In this document: positions 53,670 through 63,130 of the stretch, one piece after another
How the letters are laid out: each line of letters opens with the position of its first letter
Numbering within the stretch: position 1 is the first letter of the stretch
Assembly: GCF_900105145.1 (NCBI RefSeq)
Contig: NZ_LT629752.1
Span: forward strand, 1,522,001-1,586,000
Reading direction: 5' to 3'
DNA: 64,000 nt
From: Polaribacter sp. KT25b
GTDB lineage: Bacteria; Bacteroidota; Bacteroidia; Flavobacteriales; Flavobacteriaceae
The notes under the pieces: model-generated
The model's database searches: none
The model's input: only the letters and a program-made list of their open reading frames with translations
Told to the model about the DNA's origin: nothing
Program-made: the position numbers and the translations under genes

Positions 53670-54362
53670 ATGATTAGAATAGAAAAAATGCACAAATCTT
53701 ATCCTATCGGAAAAGATTCTCTTCATGTATTAAAAGGTATTGATTTACATATAAAAGAAGGCGAATTTGTCTCTATTATGGGGTCTTCTGGGTCAGGAAA
53801 ATCTACTCTTTTAAATATAGTTGGTTTATTAGATATTCATGATGAAGGAAACTATTATTTAAATGGTGAGCTTATTAAGGATTTAAATGAGAAAAAAGCG
53901 GCAATTTTACGTAATAAATTTTTAGGTTTTGTTTTTCAGTCATTTAACTTAATTTCTTATAAAACTGCTCTAGAAAATGTAGCATTACCTTTATATTATA
54001 AAGGAATAAGTAGAAAAGAAAGATTAGATATTGCTTTAGATTATTTAGATAAAGTAGGTTTAAAAGAATGGGCAAATCATTTACCAAATGAACTTTCTGG
54101 GGGGCAAAAACAGCGTGTTGCAATTGCTAGAGCTTTGGTTACAAAACCAAAAGTTGTTTTGGCAGATGAACCAACAGGAGCATTAGATTCTACAACTACA
54201 GATTCTGTTATGGATTTATTACAAGATATTAATGATGAAGGAATGACGGTTTTTGTAATAACACACGAAGAAGAAGTTGCAGAACAAACCAAAAGAATTG
54301 TACGTTTAAAAGACGGTCTTATTATTAGTGATGAATTAACTAATGTTGGTAAAACTGTTTAA
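53670..54362 (+). CDS. ABC transporter ATPase (MacB/LolD type)
   Basis: A 230-aa ATPase: Walker A GSSGSGKST (~38), Q-loop FVFQSFNLI, signature LSGGQKQRVAIARAL, Walker B VVLADEPTGALDS, switch VITHEEE. This subfamily drives mechanotransmission transporters with FtsX-like permeases. It starts an operon of four genes: ATPase, two permeases, periplasmic adaptor (gaps 2, 2 and 19 bp). Confidence 0.95.
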   Translation: MIRIEKMHKSYPIGKDSLHVLKGIDLHIKEGEFVSIMGSSGSGKSTLLNIVGLLDIHDEGNYYLNGELIKDLNEKKAAILRNKFLGFVFQSFNLISYKTALENVALPLYYKGISRKERLDIALDYLDKVGLKEWANHLPNELSGGQKQRVAIARALVTKPKVVLADEPTGALDSTTTDSVMDLLQDINDEGMTVFVITHEEEVAEQTKRIVRLKDGLIISDELTNVGKTV

Positions 54363-54364
54363 AT

Positions 54365-55597
54365 ATGTTTGATTTAGATCGTTGGAGAGAAATATTTCAA
54401 AGCATTAATAAAAACAGGTTACGTTCTGTAATGTCTGGTTTTACAGTCTCTTTTGCCATTTTGCTTTTTACTCTTTTATTTGGTGTTGTAAGTGGTTTAA
54501 GTAATTCATTTACAAGTGCTTTTGCTGATGATGCTCAAAACTCAATGTTTGTGCGTGTTTGGAAAACTTCTAAACCCTATAAAGGGTTACAAACAGGTAG
54601 AAGAATTCAATTAAAAAATGCAGATTACAATTATGTTAAAGAAACATATGAAAATAAAATTCAATATCAATCTGCAAGAATTTATAAAAACTTTACAATA
54701 AAATATAAAAATGAAGCTAGTACTTACAGTGTAAGAGCTGTAAACCCAGATCATCAGTTTTTAGAAAAAACGATTATAGATGAAGGTAGATATTTAAATG
54801 AAAGAGATCTTAAAGAAAAATCTAAAGTTTTAGTAATTGGTAGACTTATTAAAAAGGATTTATTTGGAGAAAGACCAGCTTTAGGAAAAAGAGTAAATGT
54901 AAATGGAAGTTCTTTTTTAGTAATTGGTATTTTTTCTGATGAAGGAGGAGATAATGAAGAAAGAATGGCATATATGCCTGTTTCCACATCACAAATGATG
55001 TATGGTAATAACGATTATATAAGTCAGATTAATTTAGGATACAATCCAAATTTAAGTTTAGATGCAGCTATTGCTTTTGGAAATAAAATGGAACGTGATT
55101 TACGAGAAAAATTAAATATTCACCCAGATGATCAAAGTGCGCTTTCTGTTAGAAATATGGCAGAAGCAAACAAAGGTATTGGTATGTTTATGGGGGTATT
55201 ATACGCTATTGTAATTTTAGTGGGGTCAGGAACTTTAGTAGCAGGAATTATAGGTATTTCTAATATTATGATTTTTGTAATTAAAGAAAGAACTAAAGAA
55301 TTTGGAATTAGAAAGGCTTTAGGAGCAACACCAGCATCTATTGTTGGTATGGTTGTACAAGAATCTGTTTTAATAACAACAATTGCTGGTTATTTAGGTT
55401 TATCCTTAGGAACTTATATTTTAAGTTTAATAGGTAATAGTTTAGAAGAAAAATATTTTATTAAAGATCCAAGTGTAAGTCCTGGAATTGTAATAGGAGC
55501 AACAATAGTTTTAATTCTATCAGGATTAATTGCGGGTTATGTTCCAGCAAAAAGAGCAGCAAATATTAAACCAATTGAAGCATTAAGAGCAGACTAA
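54365..55597 (+). CDS. MacB/FtsX-family ABC permease, first subunit
   Basis: A 410-aa permease with the four-helix MacB layout: TM1 (VSFAILLFTLLFGVVSGL), a ~220-residue periplasmic core (FVRVWKTSKPYKGLQ...), then three helices, with the FtsX signature IKERTKEFGIRKALGATPAS and PAKRAANIKPIEALRAD at the end. It is a paralogue of the next gene (shared TSKP(Y/F)KG(L/F)Q and ERTKE(F/I)GIR), so the transporter is probably a heterodimer of permeases. Confidence 0.94.
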   Translation: MFDLDRWREIFQSINKNRLRSVMSGFTVSFAILLFTLLFGVVSGLSNSFTSAFADDAQNSMFVRVWKTSKPYKGLQTGRRIQLKNADYNYVKETYENKIQYQSARIYKNFTIKYKNEASTYSVRAVNPDHQFLEKTIIDEGRYLNERDLKEKSKVLVIGRLIKKDLFGERPALGKRVNVNGSSFLVIGIFSDEGGDNEERMAYMPVSTSQMMYGNNDYISQINLGYNPNLSLDAAIAFGNKMERDLREKLNIHPDDQSALSVRNMAEANKGIGMFMGVLYAIVILVGSGTLVAGIIGISNIMIFVIKERTKEFGIRKALGATPASIVGMVVQESVLITTIAGYLGLSLGTYILSLIGNSLEEKYFIKDPSVSPGIVIGATIVLILSGLIAGYVPAKRAANIKPIEALRAD

Positions 55598-55599
55598 CT

Positions 55600-56844
55600 A
55601 TGAATTTTTTATTTGAAGCAGATACTTGGCAAGAAATTTACGGCAGCATTCGTAAAAATAAAATGAGAACAGCAATTACTATAATTGGTGTGTTATGGGG
55701 TATTTTCTTGTTAGTTGTTTTATTAGGTGCTGCAAGAGGAATGGAAAATGGTTTTAATAAGCTATTTGGAAATTTTGCAACAAATAGTGTTTTTGTTTGG
55801 ACCCAATCTACAGACAAACCTTTTAAAGGTTTTCAAGAAGGAAGAAGGTTTACATTAACAATGAATGATATTGATGTTTTAAAATCTGAATATTCTGATG
55901 AAATAAAATTATTAGCACCAAGAAATCAAACCAATAATTTAATTATAAAAGATTTTAAATCTGGTGATTTTCAAGTAAGTGGAGATTATCCAATTTTAGA
56001 TCAAATTCAGAAAAAACAATTATTATACGGTCGTTTTTTAAATCAGAATGATATTTTATCTATAGCAAAAGTTGCAGTTATATCAGAAGATATGTATAAG
56101 CAGTTGTTTGATATAGGTGAATTTCCGATAGGACAATTAATTAAAATAAATAGTATTAATTATAATGTTATTGGTGTTTATAAACCATCAAATACCATAA
56201 ATTTTGACGGAGATTGTGCTTATATTCCTTTTACTACTTTTAGAAAAGTATACAATACTGCAAATAAAGTAGATTGGATGATGATTACAGCAAATGAAGG
56301 AACAAATATTGAGCAAATGGAAAGAGATGTTTTGCTAACTTTAAAAGGTCTTCATAAAGTACATCCAGAAGATGAAAGAGCATTTGGAAGCGTAAACTTA
56401 GGAAAAGAAATAGGAAAAATTACAGGTTTTTTAGTAGGGATGCAATTTTTAACTTGGTTTGTTGGTATTGCAACCTTAATTGCTGGAGTTTTTGCTATTG
56501 GTAATATTTTACTTATTACCGTAAAAGAACGTACAAAAGAAATAGGAATTAGAAGAGCCTTAGGGGCAACACCAAAAAATATTCGTCAGCAAATTATATT
56601 AGAATCTGTTTTTTTAACAACAATAGCTGGTATGTTAGGTATTATTTTTGGAGGTTTAGTACTCTATATTATAGATACAGCTTTTGGTCAAGGACCAGAT
56701 GCAGCATTAATTAACCCTACAGTAAATATACCAATTATATTGATAGCATTTGCCACATTAATTGTGTTAGGAACCTTAATTGGATTAATTCCTGCACATA
56801 TGGCAACAGTAGTAAAACCAATAGAAGCATTAAGAGAAGAATAA
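55600..56844 (+). CDS. MacB/FtsX-family ABC permease, second subunit
   Basis: A 414-aa permease with the same plan: TM1 (TIIGVLWGIFLLVVLLGAA), periplasmic core (SVFVWTQSTDKPFKGFQ), FtsX signature VKERTKEIGIRRALGATPKN and the ending VVKPIEALREE. It follows its paralogue by 2 bp. Tandem non-identical permeases differ from the single homodimeric MacB of Escherichia coli. Substrate (antibiotic, lipopeptide, lipoprotein, toxin) unknown. Confidence 0.94.
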   Translation: MNFLFEADTWQEIYGSIRKNKMRTAITIIGVLWGIFLLVVLLGAARGMENGFNKLFGNFATNSVFVWTQSTDKPFKGFQEGRRFTLTMNDIDVLKSEYSDEIKLLAPRNQTNNLIIKDFKSGDFQVSGDYPILDQIQKKQLLYGRFLNQNDILSIAKVAVISEDMYKQLFDIGEFPIGQLIKINSINYNVIGVYKPSNTINFDGDCAYIPFTTFRKVYNTANKVDWMMITANEGTNIEQMERDVLLTLKGLHKVHPEDERAFGSVNLGKEIGKITGFLVGMQFLTWFVGIATLIAGVFAIGNILLITVKERTKEIGIRRALGATPKNIRQQIILESVFLTTIAGMLGIIFGGLVLYIIDTAFGQGPDAALINPTVNIPIILIAFATLIVLGTLIGLIPAHMATVVKPIEALREE

Positions 56845-56863
56845 AATCAATTAACAGGAAATC

Positions 56864-57976
56864 ATGAGTAAGAGATCAAAAATTATTTTAATTATTATAG
56901 CAGTATTATTTATAGCTGCTTTAATTTGGTTCGGTAAGAAAAATAGTAAAAATATTGTAGAATACGAAACCGAAACACCTTTTAGAACAACAATTGTAAA
57001 AAAAACAGTTGCAACAGGTAAAGTTACACCTTTAGAAGAAATTGAAATTAAACCTCAAATTACAGGTATAATTGATAAAATTATGCTACTTGAAGGTGCA
57101 AAAGTTAAAAAAGGAGATTTAATTGCAACGGTAAGAGTTGTACCTAATGAACAATCTTTAATTAGCGCAAAAGGTAGAGTAGATAATATTAAAATTAGTT
57201 TAAATAATGCTAAAGTTTCTTATGATAGAAATAAAAACTTATTTGAAAAAGGTGTTATTTCTAGAGCAGAATTTGAAACTATTGAAGTAACTTATAAACA
57301 AGCTATTCAAGATTTAAAGAATGCTCAAAATGATTATCAAATCATTAAAAAAGGATCTTCTGGTTCAGGTGCGTCTGCAAACACAAATATTATAGCACAA
57401 ATGTCTGGAACAATTTTAGAAATTCCTGTTAAAGAAGGAGATCAAGTTATACAATCTAACAACTTTAACGCTGGTACAACTATTGCTTCAATTGCAGATA
57501 TGAGTAAAATGATTTTTGAAGGAAAAGTAGATGAATCAGAAGTTGGTAAATTAATAAGTGGCTCAGATATTGACGTATCAATTGGTGCAATTGAAGGTGT
57601 TAAGTTTCCTGCAAAACTAAACTTTATTGCTCCAAAAGGAACCGAAGAAGGTGGTGCTGTACAGTTTAAAATTAAAGCTGATGTTTCTTTAGATGCTAAA
57701 TATTTTATTAGAGCTGGTTATAGTGCAAATGCAGATATTGTTTTAGAGAAAAAAGATAGTGTTTTATCTATTAAAGAAGCATTATTAAAGTTTGATAAAA
57801 AAACAGAAGAGCCTTATGTAGAAGTATTAGTTTCTGAAGGTGTTTTTGAAAATAAAACATTAAAATTAGGTACTTCTGATGGTGTAAATGTAGAAGTTTT
57901 AGAAGGAGTTACAAAAGATGATAAAATCAAAATTTGGAACAAAGCTTCTAATGATGATGATAAAAAAGTTGATTAG
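56864..57976 (+). CDS. MacA/HlyD-family periplasmic adaptor
   Basis: A 370-aa membrane-anchored adaptor. One N-terminal TM (IILIIIAVLFIAALIWFG), a barrel-sandwich half (TVATGKVTPLEEIEIKPQIT; LEGAKVKKGDLIATV), a helical hairpin (ISAKGRVDNIKISLNNAKVS to KNAQNDYQII), the second lipoyl half (MSGTILEIPVKEGDQVIQSN) and beta-barrel domains. It links the ABC permeases to a TolC-like channel. No TolC gene is in the operon, which ends with a strong terminator, so the channel must be encoded elsewhere. Confidence 0.93.
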   Translation: MSKRSKIILIIIAVLFIAALIWFGKKNSKNIVEYETETPFRTTIVKKTVATGKVTPLEEIEIKPQITGIIDKIMLLEGAKVKKGDLIATVRVVPNEQSLISAKGRVDNIKISLNNAKVSYDRNKNLFEKGVISRAEFETIEVTYKQAIQDLKNAQNDYQIIKKGSSGSGASANTNIIAQMSGTILEIPVKEGDQVIQSNNFNAGTTIASIADMSKMIFEGKVDESEVGKLISGSDIDVSIGAIEGVKFPAKLNFIAPKGTEEGGAVQFKIKADVSLDAKYFIRAGYSANADIVLEKKDSVLSIKEALLKFDKKTEEPYVEVLVSEGVFENKTLKLGTSDGVNVEVLEGVTKDDKIKIWNKASNDDDKKVD

Positions 57977-57994
57977 TATTTAGCTTGATTTTAT

Positions 57995-58027
57995 AAAAAA
58001 AGGAACTCATTTTGAGTTCCTTTTTTT
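57995..58027 (+). terminator. Terminator of the ABC exporter operon
   Basis: AAAAAAAGGAACTCA (57995-58009), loop TTT, TGAGTTCCTTTTTTT: a perfect stem with a T-run. Confidence 0.88.
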
Positions 58028-58156
58028 ATTTAAAATAGTTTTTTAAGAAATAAAAACGAATTCTAACTATTTACCTACAGTTACTCATTTACTAATAAAA
58101 AGAGGAAAGAATAATTATAGTTTTGAAGTATTTAATAACTTTTTAAACTATAAATT

Positions 58157-59518
58157 ATGGAGCAACAACAACCAAACAAATTTTTACAAAAAATTAAAAC
58201 TTCAATAACATCTAGAATGGTAATGATTGGGGTTTTAAGTTTTATTTTAATGATACCTTTAATGTATATAGAAGGATTAATTGAAGAAAGATCCTATCAT
58301 CAAAAGAATGTAGTAAATGAAATAAGTAAACAGTGGGGAAATGAAGTAGCAGTTTATGGGCCAATCTTAAAAATTCCATATAAGATTTATAAAGAAAAAG
58401 TTATAACTAATGAAAAAACTAAACAAGTAACTACAGAATTAATTGAAAACATAAAGTATGGTTATTTTTTTCCTGATAAATTAGATATTAATTCTAATAT
58501 TAATCCAGAGCAAAAAAAAAGGGGTATTTATTCAACTGCGGTATTTAATAGTAATATATCAATTAGTGGAGAATTTAAAACGATAGACTTTAGTAAAATA
58601 GAAGTTAATAGAGAAAATATTTTATGGAATAAATGTAAAATTATATTTAAAACAACAAATGTAAAGGGGATAAGCACTAATCTTTCAATTAAAATAAATA
58701 ACAAAGATTATAGCTTATCATCTGCAGATTTTAAAAAAGCAAGAAATAAAGATTTTTATACTTTAGAGACTAATTTTTTATCTTTTAAAGAGCTTAAAAA
58801 AACTGAAGAAAAAGTGTTGTTTTCCTTAGGTTTTAAAGTTAAAGGAAGTAAGGATGTCCGTTTTATCCCCATAGGAAAAGAAACAAAAGCACAAATAGTT
58901 TCTAGTTGGAAAACCGCAAATTTTATGGGAGAGTTTTTACCTTATAATCCAGATAAAATTAATAAAAATGGATTTAATGCAAAATGGAAAGTTTTAGATA
59001 TTAATAGACCTTTTTCTCAAGAACATTTTGATGGTTTACCTCATTTAAATGAATTTGATTTTGGTGTTAATTTTAAAATTCCTGTGGATGAATATCAAAA
59101 GAGTTTACGTTCAGCAAAATATGGTTTTTTGGTAATAAGTTTAACATTTTTAATTTTCTTTTTAATACAAACTATAAGTAAAATTAATATGCATCCTTTT
59201 CAATATTTAATGATAGGCTTAGCACTTTTAATGTTTTATACGTTACTTGTTTCAATATCAGAACACAGTAATTTCTTAAAAGCGTACACTATTGCTAGTA
59301 TATCTGTAATAGGTTTAATAACTTTTTATTCTAAAAGTATTTTAAAAAATATTAAGTTTATGATTTTAATCTTTTTGTCATTAACAATTTTGTATACTTT
59401 TATATTTATCATTATTCAATTAGAAAGTTATGCTTTATTAGTAGGTAGTATTGGTCTTTTTATAATTTTAGCAGCAATAATGTTAATCTCTAGAAAAATT
59501 GATTGGAGCATAAATTAA
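58157..59518 (+). CDS. creD: CreD-like inner-membrane protein
   Basis: A 453-aa protein. One TM at the N-terminus (MVMIGVLSFILMIPLMYI) with the CreD pattern of paired Met/Ile, a ~270-residue periplasmic domain (WGNEVAVYGPILKIPY; FIPIGKETKAQIVSSW; FSQEHFDGLPHLNEFDFGVN) and five C-terminal TMs beginning AKYGFLVISLTFLIFFLIQT. CreD is induced by the CreBC system in enterobacteria and linked to envelope integrity and colicin/beta-lactam tolerance. No creBC genes are nearby. Confidence 0.88.
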   Translation: MEQQQPNKFLQKIKTSITSRMVMIGVLSFILMIPLMYIEGLIEERSYHQKNVVNEISKQWGNEVAVYGPILKIPYKIYKEKVITNEKTKQVTTELIENIKYGYFFPDKLDINSNINPEQKKRGIYSTAVFNSNISISGEFKTIDFSKIEVNRENILWNKCKIIFKTTNVKGISTNLSIKINNKDYSLSSADFKKARNKDFYTLETNFLSFKELKKTEEKVLFSLGFKVKGSKDVRFIPIGKETKAQIVSSWKTANFMGEFLPYNPDKINKNGFNAKWKVLDINRPFSQEHFDGLPHLNEFDFGVNFKIPVDEYQKSLRSAKYGFLVISLTFLIFFLIQTISKINMHPFQYLMIGLALLMFYTLLVSISEHSNFLKAYTIASISVIGLITFYSKSILKNIKFMILIFLSLTILYTFIFIIIQLESYALLVGSIGLFIILAAIMLISRKIDWSIN

Positions 59519-59541
59519 TATTAAATAACTTAAAAAAAATG

Positions 59542-59570
59542 AACACAAGAGTAAATAGTATTCTTGTGTT
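59542..59570. terminator. Bidirectional terminator between creD and the DUF1853 gene
   Basis: AACACAAGAGTA (59542-59553) pairs with TATTCTTGTGTT (59559-59570) with one G-U pair and a 5-nt loop, followed by TTTT. Confidence 0.75.
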
Positions 59571-59572
59571 TT

Positions 59573-60385
59573 TTACCACCAAACAAGAAAGAATTTTTTA
59601 ATTTCTCCGTTAAAAAACTTCATCCAACAGAAAGGAGAAAATTCTCTTTCTAAATACTCCGTTGATTTTTCTTTAAACTGATTAAAATTGAGCCAATCTA
59701 CATTTTGATGAGGAATAATTAACCAATCTTTTTTATTTGGGATAAAAAACTTAGAATCTTTAAATTGTTCTAATTCCTTTTTGTTGATGTAAAACCCAAC
59801 AATACAATCTTGATTTAGTTCTTCTAAAATGATGTTTTCTTCTAAAAACGGAACAAATAATTGAGCTTTAAAATAAACTTCTTGTTCTATTTCATCAACA
59901 TTTAAATTGATTGATTTTAAATAATGAACACATTCATTAGAGTAGAGAAGAGGCAACTGTTTTTCGCTGAGTTTTGTTAATTTTTCAACTAAAGAATCTT
60001 TTCTATTTGGACCAATAAAATGCTCAATTTCTGTTTCTCCAACAGCATTATCATGTAGATAAAACTTATAAATAATTTCTAAATGAATTGGTTTATTATC
60101 TTTTAAAATAATGCAATCTAATTCTCCTAAAGTTATTTTTTCTTTCTGAATTTGAATATTCTCAGAAATAATTTTTATTGATTTTTCTTGTTCTAATTGA
60201 TAAGAAACAAAACGTTCAATATACTTTCCTAGGCGTAATTTTTCATCAATCTCTATATTTATTTTTGATGAAACCTGTTCAATTTCAAACTGATTTAATT
60301 TATAAATTGAGTTGCCTTTCCACAAACAATTTGTTTGTAAAAAACCTTCATATCTTTTCTGAATAATTTTTGTTTTTTGATGCAT
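59573..60385 (-). CDS. DUF1853 protein
   Basis: A 270-aa cytoplasmic protein. The family pattern is seen in LGELDCIILKDNKPIHLEII, then KFYLHDN and EHFIGPNRKDSLVEKL, and the late Trp-rich segment WLIIPHQNVDWLNF. LGELDxI...HLEIxxKF resembles the PD-(D/E)xK nuclease core (Asp, then ExK with a tyrosine gap), so a nuclease relationship is possible but unproven. The gene is monocistronic and divergent from the DUF2461 gene. Confidence 0.8.
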   Translation of the reverse strand: MHQKTKIIQKRYEGFLQTNCLWKGNSIYKLNQFEIEQVSSKINIEIDEKLRLGKYIERFVSYQLEQEKSIKIISENIQIQKEKITLGELDCIILKDNKPIHLEIIYKFYLHDNAVGETEIEHFIGPNRKDSLVEKLTKLSEKQLPLLYSNECVHYLKSINLNVDEIEQEVYFKAQLFVPFLEENIILEELNQDCIVGFYINKKELEQFKDSKFFIPNKKDWLIIPHQNVDWLNFNQFKEKSTEYLEREFSPFCWMKFFNGEIKKFFLVWW

Positions 60386-60512
60386 TTATAATAAGACACT
60401 AATTGCACGAATTTACACAATTAAAAATGCTATCCTATCATTTTTATTCTTGAATTAGTAGTGTTTGTTTTATAATATTCTTTGTAAATTGAACTCCCAA
60501 AAAATCATCAAA

Positions 60513-61184
60513 ATGCAATTTCAGAAAAGCACTTTTAATTTTTTAAAAGATTTAGAAAAAAACAATAATAGAGATTGGTTTACAGAACACAAACCTACTT
60601 TTACAGAAATTCAAAATCATGTAAAAGAAGTATTTGCAGAAATTCAAGTGAATTTAGAAAAGCATGATGAAATTGAAAAAATGAAAATCTATAGAATCTA
60701 TAGAGATGTTCGTTTTTCTAAAGATAAAACTCCTTATAATCCTAGGTTTGCAGTTTCTTTTTCTAGATTGGGAAAAGAATTACGAGGTGGTTATTTTTTA
60801 CAAATAAAATCAGGAGAAACTTTTTTAGGTGGCGGATTTTGGCAGCCAGAAAAAGAAGATTTATTCAGAATTAGAAAAGAAATTGAACAAGATGCTACTG
60901 AAATTCGTGAAATTTTATCAGATAAAAATTATCTAAAATACTTTGGAGGCAAATTTGACGGAGAAGAATTAAAATCTGCACCAAGAGGTTTTGATAAAGA
61001 ACATGCAGACATCGATTTATTGCGTAAAAAAGGATTTATTGCCATCAGGAATTTTACAGATCAAGAGGTTTTATCAGAAAACTTTTTAGAAGAATTAGAC
61101 AAAAGCTTTAAAGCATTACGTCCGTTTTTTAATTTGTTTAGCGATATTTTAACGACTAATTTAAATGGGGAATCTTTAGTTTAA
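60513..61184 (+). CDS. DUF2461 protein
   Basis: A 223-aa protein. I start it at ATG 60513 (MQFQKSTFNFLKDLEKNNNR) rather than the in-frame ATG at 60465, since family members begin just before FLxxLxxNNxRxWF. Conserved parts: NNNRDWFTEHKP, IYRDVRFSKDKTPYNPRFAV and GGGFWQPEKEDLFRIRKEI. The family is widespread in Bacteroidota and Actinobacteria with unknown function. Confidence 0.88.
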   Translation: MQFQKSTFNFLKDLEKNNNRDWFTEHKPTFTEIQNHVKEVFAEIQVNLEKHDEIEKMKIYRIYRDVRFSKDKTPYNPRFAVSFSRLGKELRGGYFLQIKSGETFLGGGFWQPEKEDLFRIRKEIEQDATEIREILSDKNYLKYFGGKFDGEELKSAPRGFDKEHADIDLLRKKGFIAIRNFTDQEVLSENFLEELDKSFKALRPFFNLFSDILTTNLNGESLV

Positions 61185-61232
61185 TTATAAAGAAAATGAA
61201 AAAAAATCACACAGATTTTAAGAGTTAGAGTT

Positions 61233-61257
61233 TTCCCCTTTGGGGAATTAAAGGGGC
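61233..61257. repeat. GC-rich alternative-hairpin element
   Basis: TTCCCC-TTT-GGGGAA (61233-61247) forms one stem; the CCCCTTT part can alternatively pair with AAAGGGG (61250-61256). It is a G/C-rich patch in otherwise A/T-rich DNA, between convergent genes, and looks like a small dispersed intergenic repeat that may act as a terminator. Confidence 0.5.
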
Positions 61258-61260
61258 TTA

Positions 61261-62598
61261 TTAATTCAAATTCTTATCAACTTCACGTTTTAAAATCCAA
61301 ACAGTAATAATTGTAGAAAGTATATCAGCAATAGGAAAAGACCACCAAATACCATTAATACCATAAAATTTAGGTAAAATATACGCTAACGGAATTAAGA
61401 AAATACCTTGTTTTAAAAGTGTTAAAAATAAAGCAGGCAAAGCTTTTCCTGCTGCTTGAAAATACGCAGAACCAATTAATTGCATCGTAACAATTGGTGT
61501 TACTAAAAACACAACCAACATAGCGTTTGGTGTTTTATCTAACAAAGTAATATCATCTGTAAAAATCCAAATAATTTCTTCTTTTAAAATTACAATTCCT
61601 ATAAAAATAATAGTTCCTAGAATTGAGCCAAACCAAATTGCTTTTTTAATAGTTTCTTTTACTCTTTCATTTTTTTCTGCACCAATATTAAAACCAGCAA
61701 CAGGCAAAAATCCTTGAGAAACTCCTAAAACAGGAGAAAGAGAAAACATCATAACTCTATTTATAATTCCGAAAATAGAAATCGAAATTTCTCCTCCGTA
61801 AGTAAAAAGAGAGTAGTTTAAAACGATCATTAAAATGCTAATTGCACCTTGTCTAACAATAGAAACACCACCTAATTCAACAATTTCTCTAAGTATTTTT
61901 GGATCTAATTTAAAGTTTTTTGGAATAATTTTTAATTGACTTTTAGATGATAAAAAGAAATATAAAATATATAAGCCAGAACTTGCAAAAGAAATAGAAG
62001 TTGCTAATCCTGCTCCCCACATTCCCCAATTAAAAAATTTTATAAAAACAACATCTAAAACAACATTTAAAACGGCAGGAATCATCATTGCGTACATGGC
62101 AAATTTTGGTTTTCCTTCTGCTCTAATTGTTGGGTTTCCCATCATTGCAAAAGCTAAAAAAGGAACGCCATAAATAACCACACTAAAATACTTTGATGCT
62201 ATTGGTAAAATGTCTCCTTTAGCGCCAAATAAATTTAAAATAGGCACACTAAAAACACTACCGAGAATTACAAAAAGAATTGCTAAAATTACGGTTAAAG
62301 AAACTTGATTTCCAAAAGTTAGAAAAGCTTTTTCTGTATCTTTTGCTCCTAAAGCTCTTGATATAATAGAGCTTCCACCAATTCCAATTCCCATTCCTAT
62401 AGAAGAAATTAAAAATGCAATTGGCAAAACCACAGTAATTGCAGCAATTGCCAAAACACCAACCCATTGACCTACAAAAATAGTGTCAACAATCATGTTT
62501 AATGACATTACAAGAATTCCTATAGTTGCAGGAACTGCTTGTTTTATTAGTAATTTACTAATTTTTTCTGTACCTAATTCACTTACTATTTGTGCCAT
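61261..62598 (-). CDS. MATE-family multidrug efflux protein
   Basis: A 445-aa protein of 12 membrane segments in two related halves. MATE features: PATIGILVMSLNMIVDTIFV and GQWVGVLAIAAITVVLPIAF at the N-terminus, GMGIGIGGSSIISRALGAKD (loop 2-3), IRAEGKPKFAMYAMM, and in the second half SLSPVLGVSQGFLPVAGFNI and GAEKNERVKETIKKA. NorM-like proteins of this type exchange sodium or protons for cationic drugs. The gene is divergent from the thioesterase. Confidence 0.92.
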   Translation of the reverse strand: MAQIVSELGTEKISKLLIKQAVPATIGILVMSLNMIVDTIFVGQWVGVLAIAAITVVLPIAFLISSIGMGIGIGGSSIISRALGAKDTEKAFLTFGNQVSLTVILAILFVILGSVFSVPILNLFGAKGDILPIASKYFSVVIYGVPFLAFAMMGNPTIRAEGKPKFAMYAMMIPAVLNVVLDVVFIKFFNWGMWGAGLATSISFASSGLYILYFFLSSKSQLKIIPKNFKLDPKILREIVELGGVSIVRQGAISILMIVLNYSLFTYGGEISISIFGIINRVMMFSLSPVLGVSQGFLPVAGFNIGAEKNERVKETIKKAIWFGSILGTIIFIGIVILKEEIIWIFTDDITLLDKTPNAMLVVFLVTPIVTMQLIGSAYFQAAGKALPALFLTLLKQGIFLIPLAYILPKFYGINGIWWSFPIADILSTIITVWILKREVDKNLN

Positions 62599-62702
62599 AA
62601 ATCTATTACAAAGATCATCATTAAAAAAGAGATAACATAAAATGAAGCATCAATAATTGTTATAGAAATATTAAATTTTTTATGTTTGTTAAAATTGATA
62701 AA

Positions 62703-63098
62703 ATGAAAAATATTTTTGAAGTTAAATTCACAGTTTCATCAGAAGATATTGATGATTTAAATCATGTAAATAATGTGGTTTACGTAAAATGGATGGATGA
62801 AGTTGCATTTCATCATTGGGCATTTTTAACGAAAAACTATCCTTTGCCAGAATATATTTGGGTTGTTGCAAGACATGAAATTGATTATAAAGGTCAAGCA
62901 GTTTTAGGTGATGAAATTATTGCAAAAACTTGGGTGGGAGAAACAAAAGGATTTACATCAGAACGATTAATTGAGTTTTATAAGGATTCTATTTTAGTTG
63001 CAAAATCGAAAACAGTTTGGGCAATGTTAGATGCTAAAACTTATAAGCCAACAAGAATTAGAGAAAACGTTTTAAAAGTGCTACAGCCAAACAAATAA
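62703..63098 (+). CDS. Acyl-CoA thioesterase (4HBT/YbgC-like hotdog fold)
   Basis: A 131-aa enzyme. I use ATG 62703 (MKNIFEVKFTV), 7 codons inside the longest frame. The hotdog motif is DIDDLNHVNNVVYVKWMDEV with catalytic Asp and the HVNN turn; WVVARHEIDYKGQAVLGDEI and the final VWAMLDAKTYKPTRI fit 4-hydroxybenzoyl-CoA-type or acyl-ACP thioesterases. Substrate unknown. It precedes the helicase gene by 32 bp and may be co-transcribed. Confidence 0.88.
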   Translation: MKNIFEVKFTVSSEDIDDLNHVNNVVYVKWMDEVAFHHWAFLTKNYPLPEYIWVVARHEIDYKGQAVLGDEIIAKTWVGETKGFTSERLIEFYKDSILVAKSKTVWAMLDAKTYKPTRIRENVLKVLQPNK

Positions 63099-63130
63099 AA
63101 GTATCTTTGCAAAATTAAACTATACTATAA

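Noticed and set aside
62258..62467. Aromatic-rich 69-codon minus-strand frame
   Set aside because: An out-of-frame shadow of the MATE gene.
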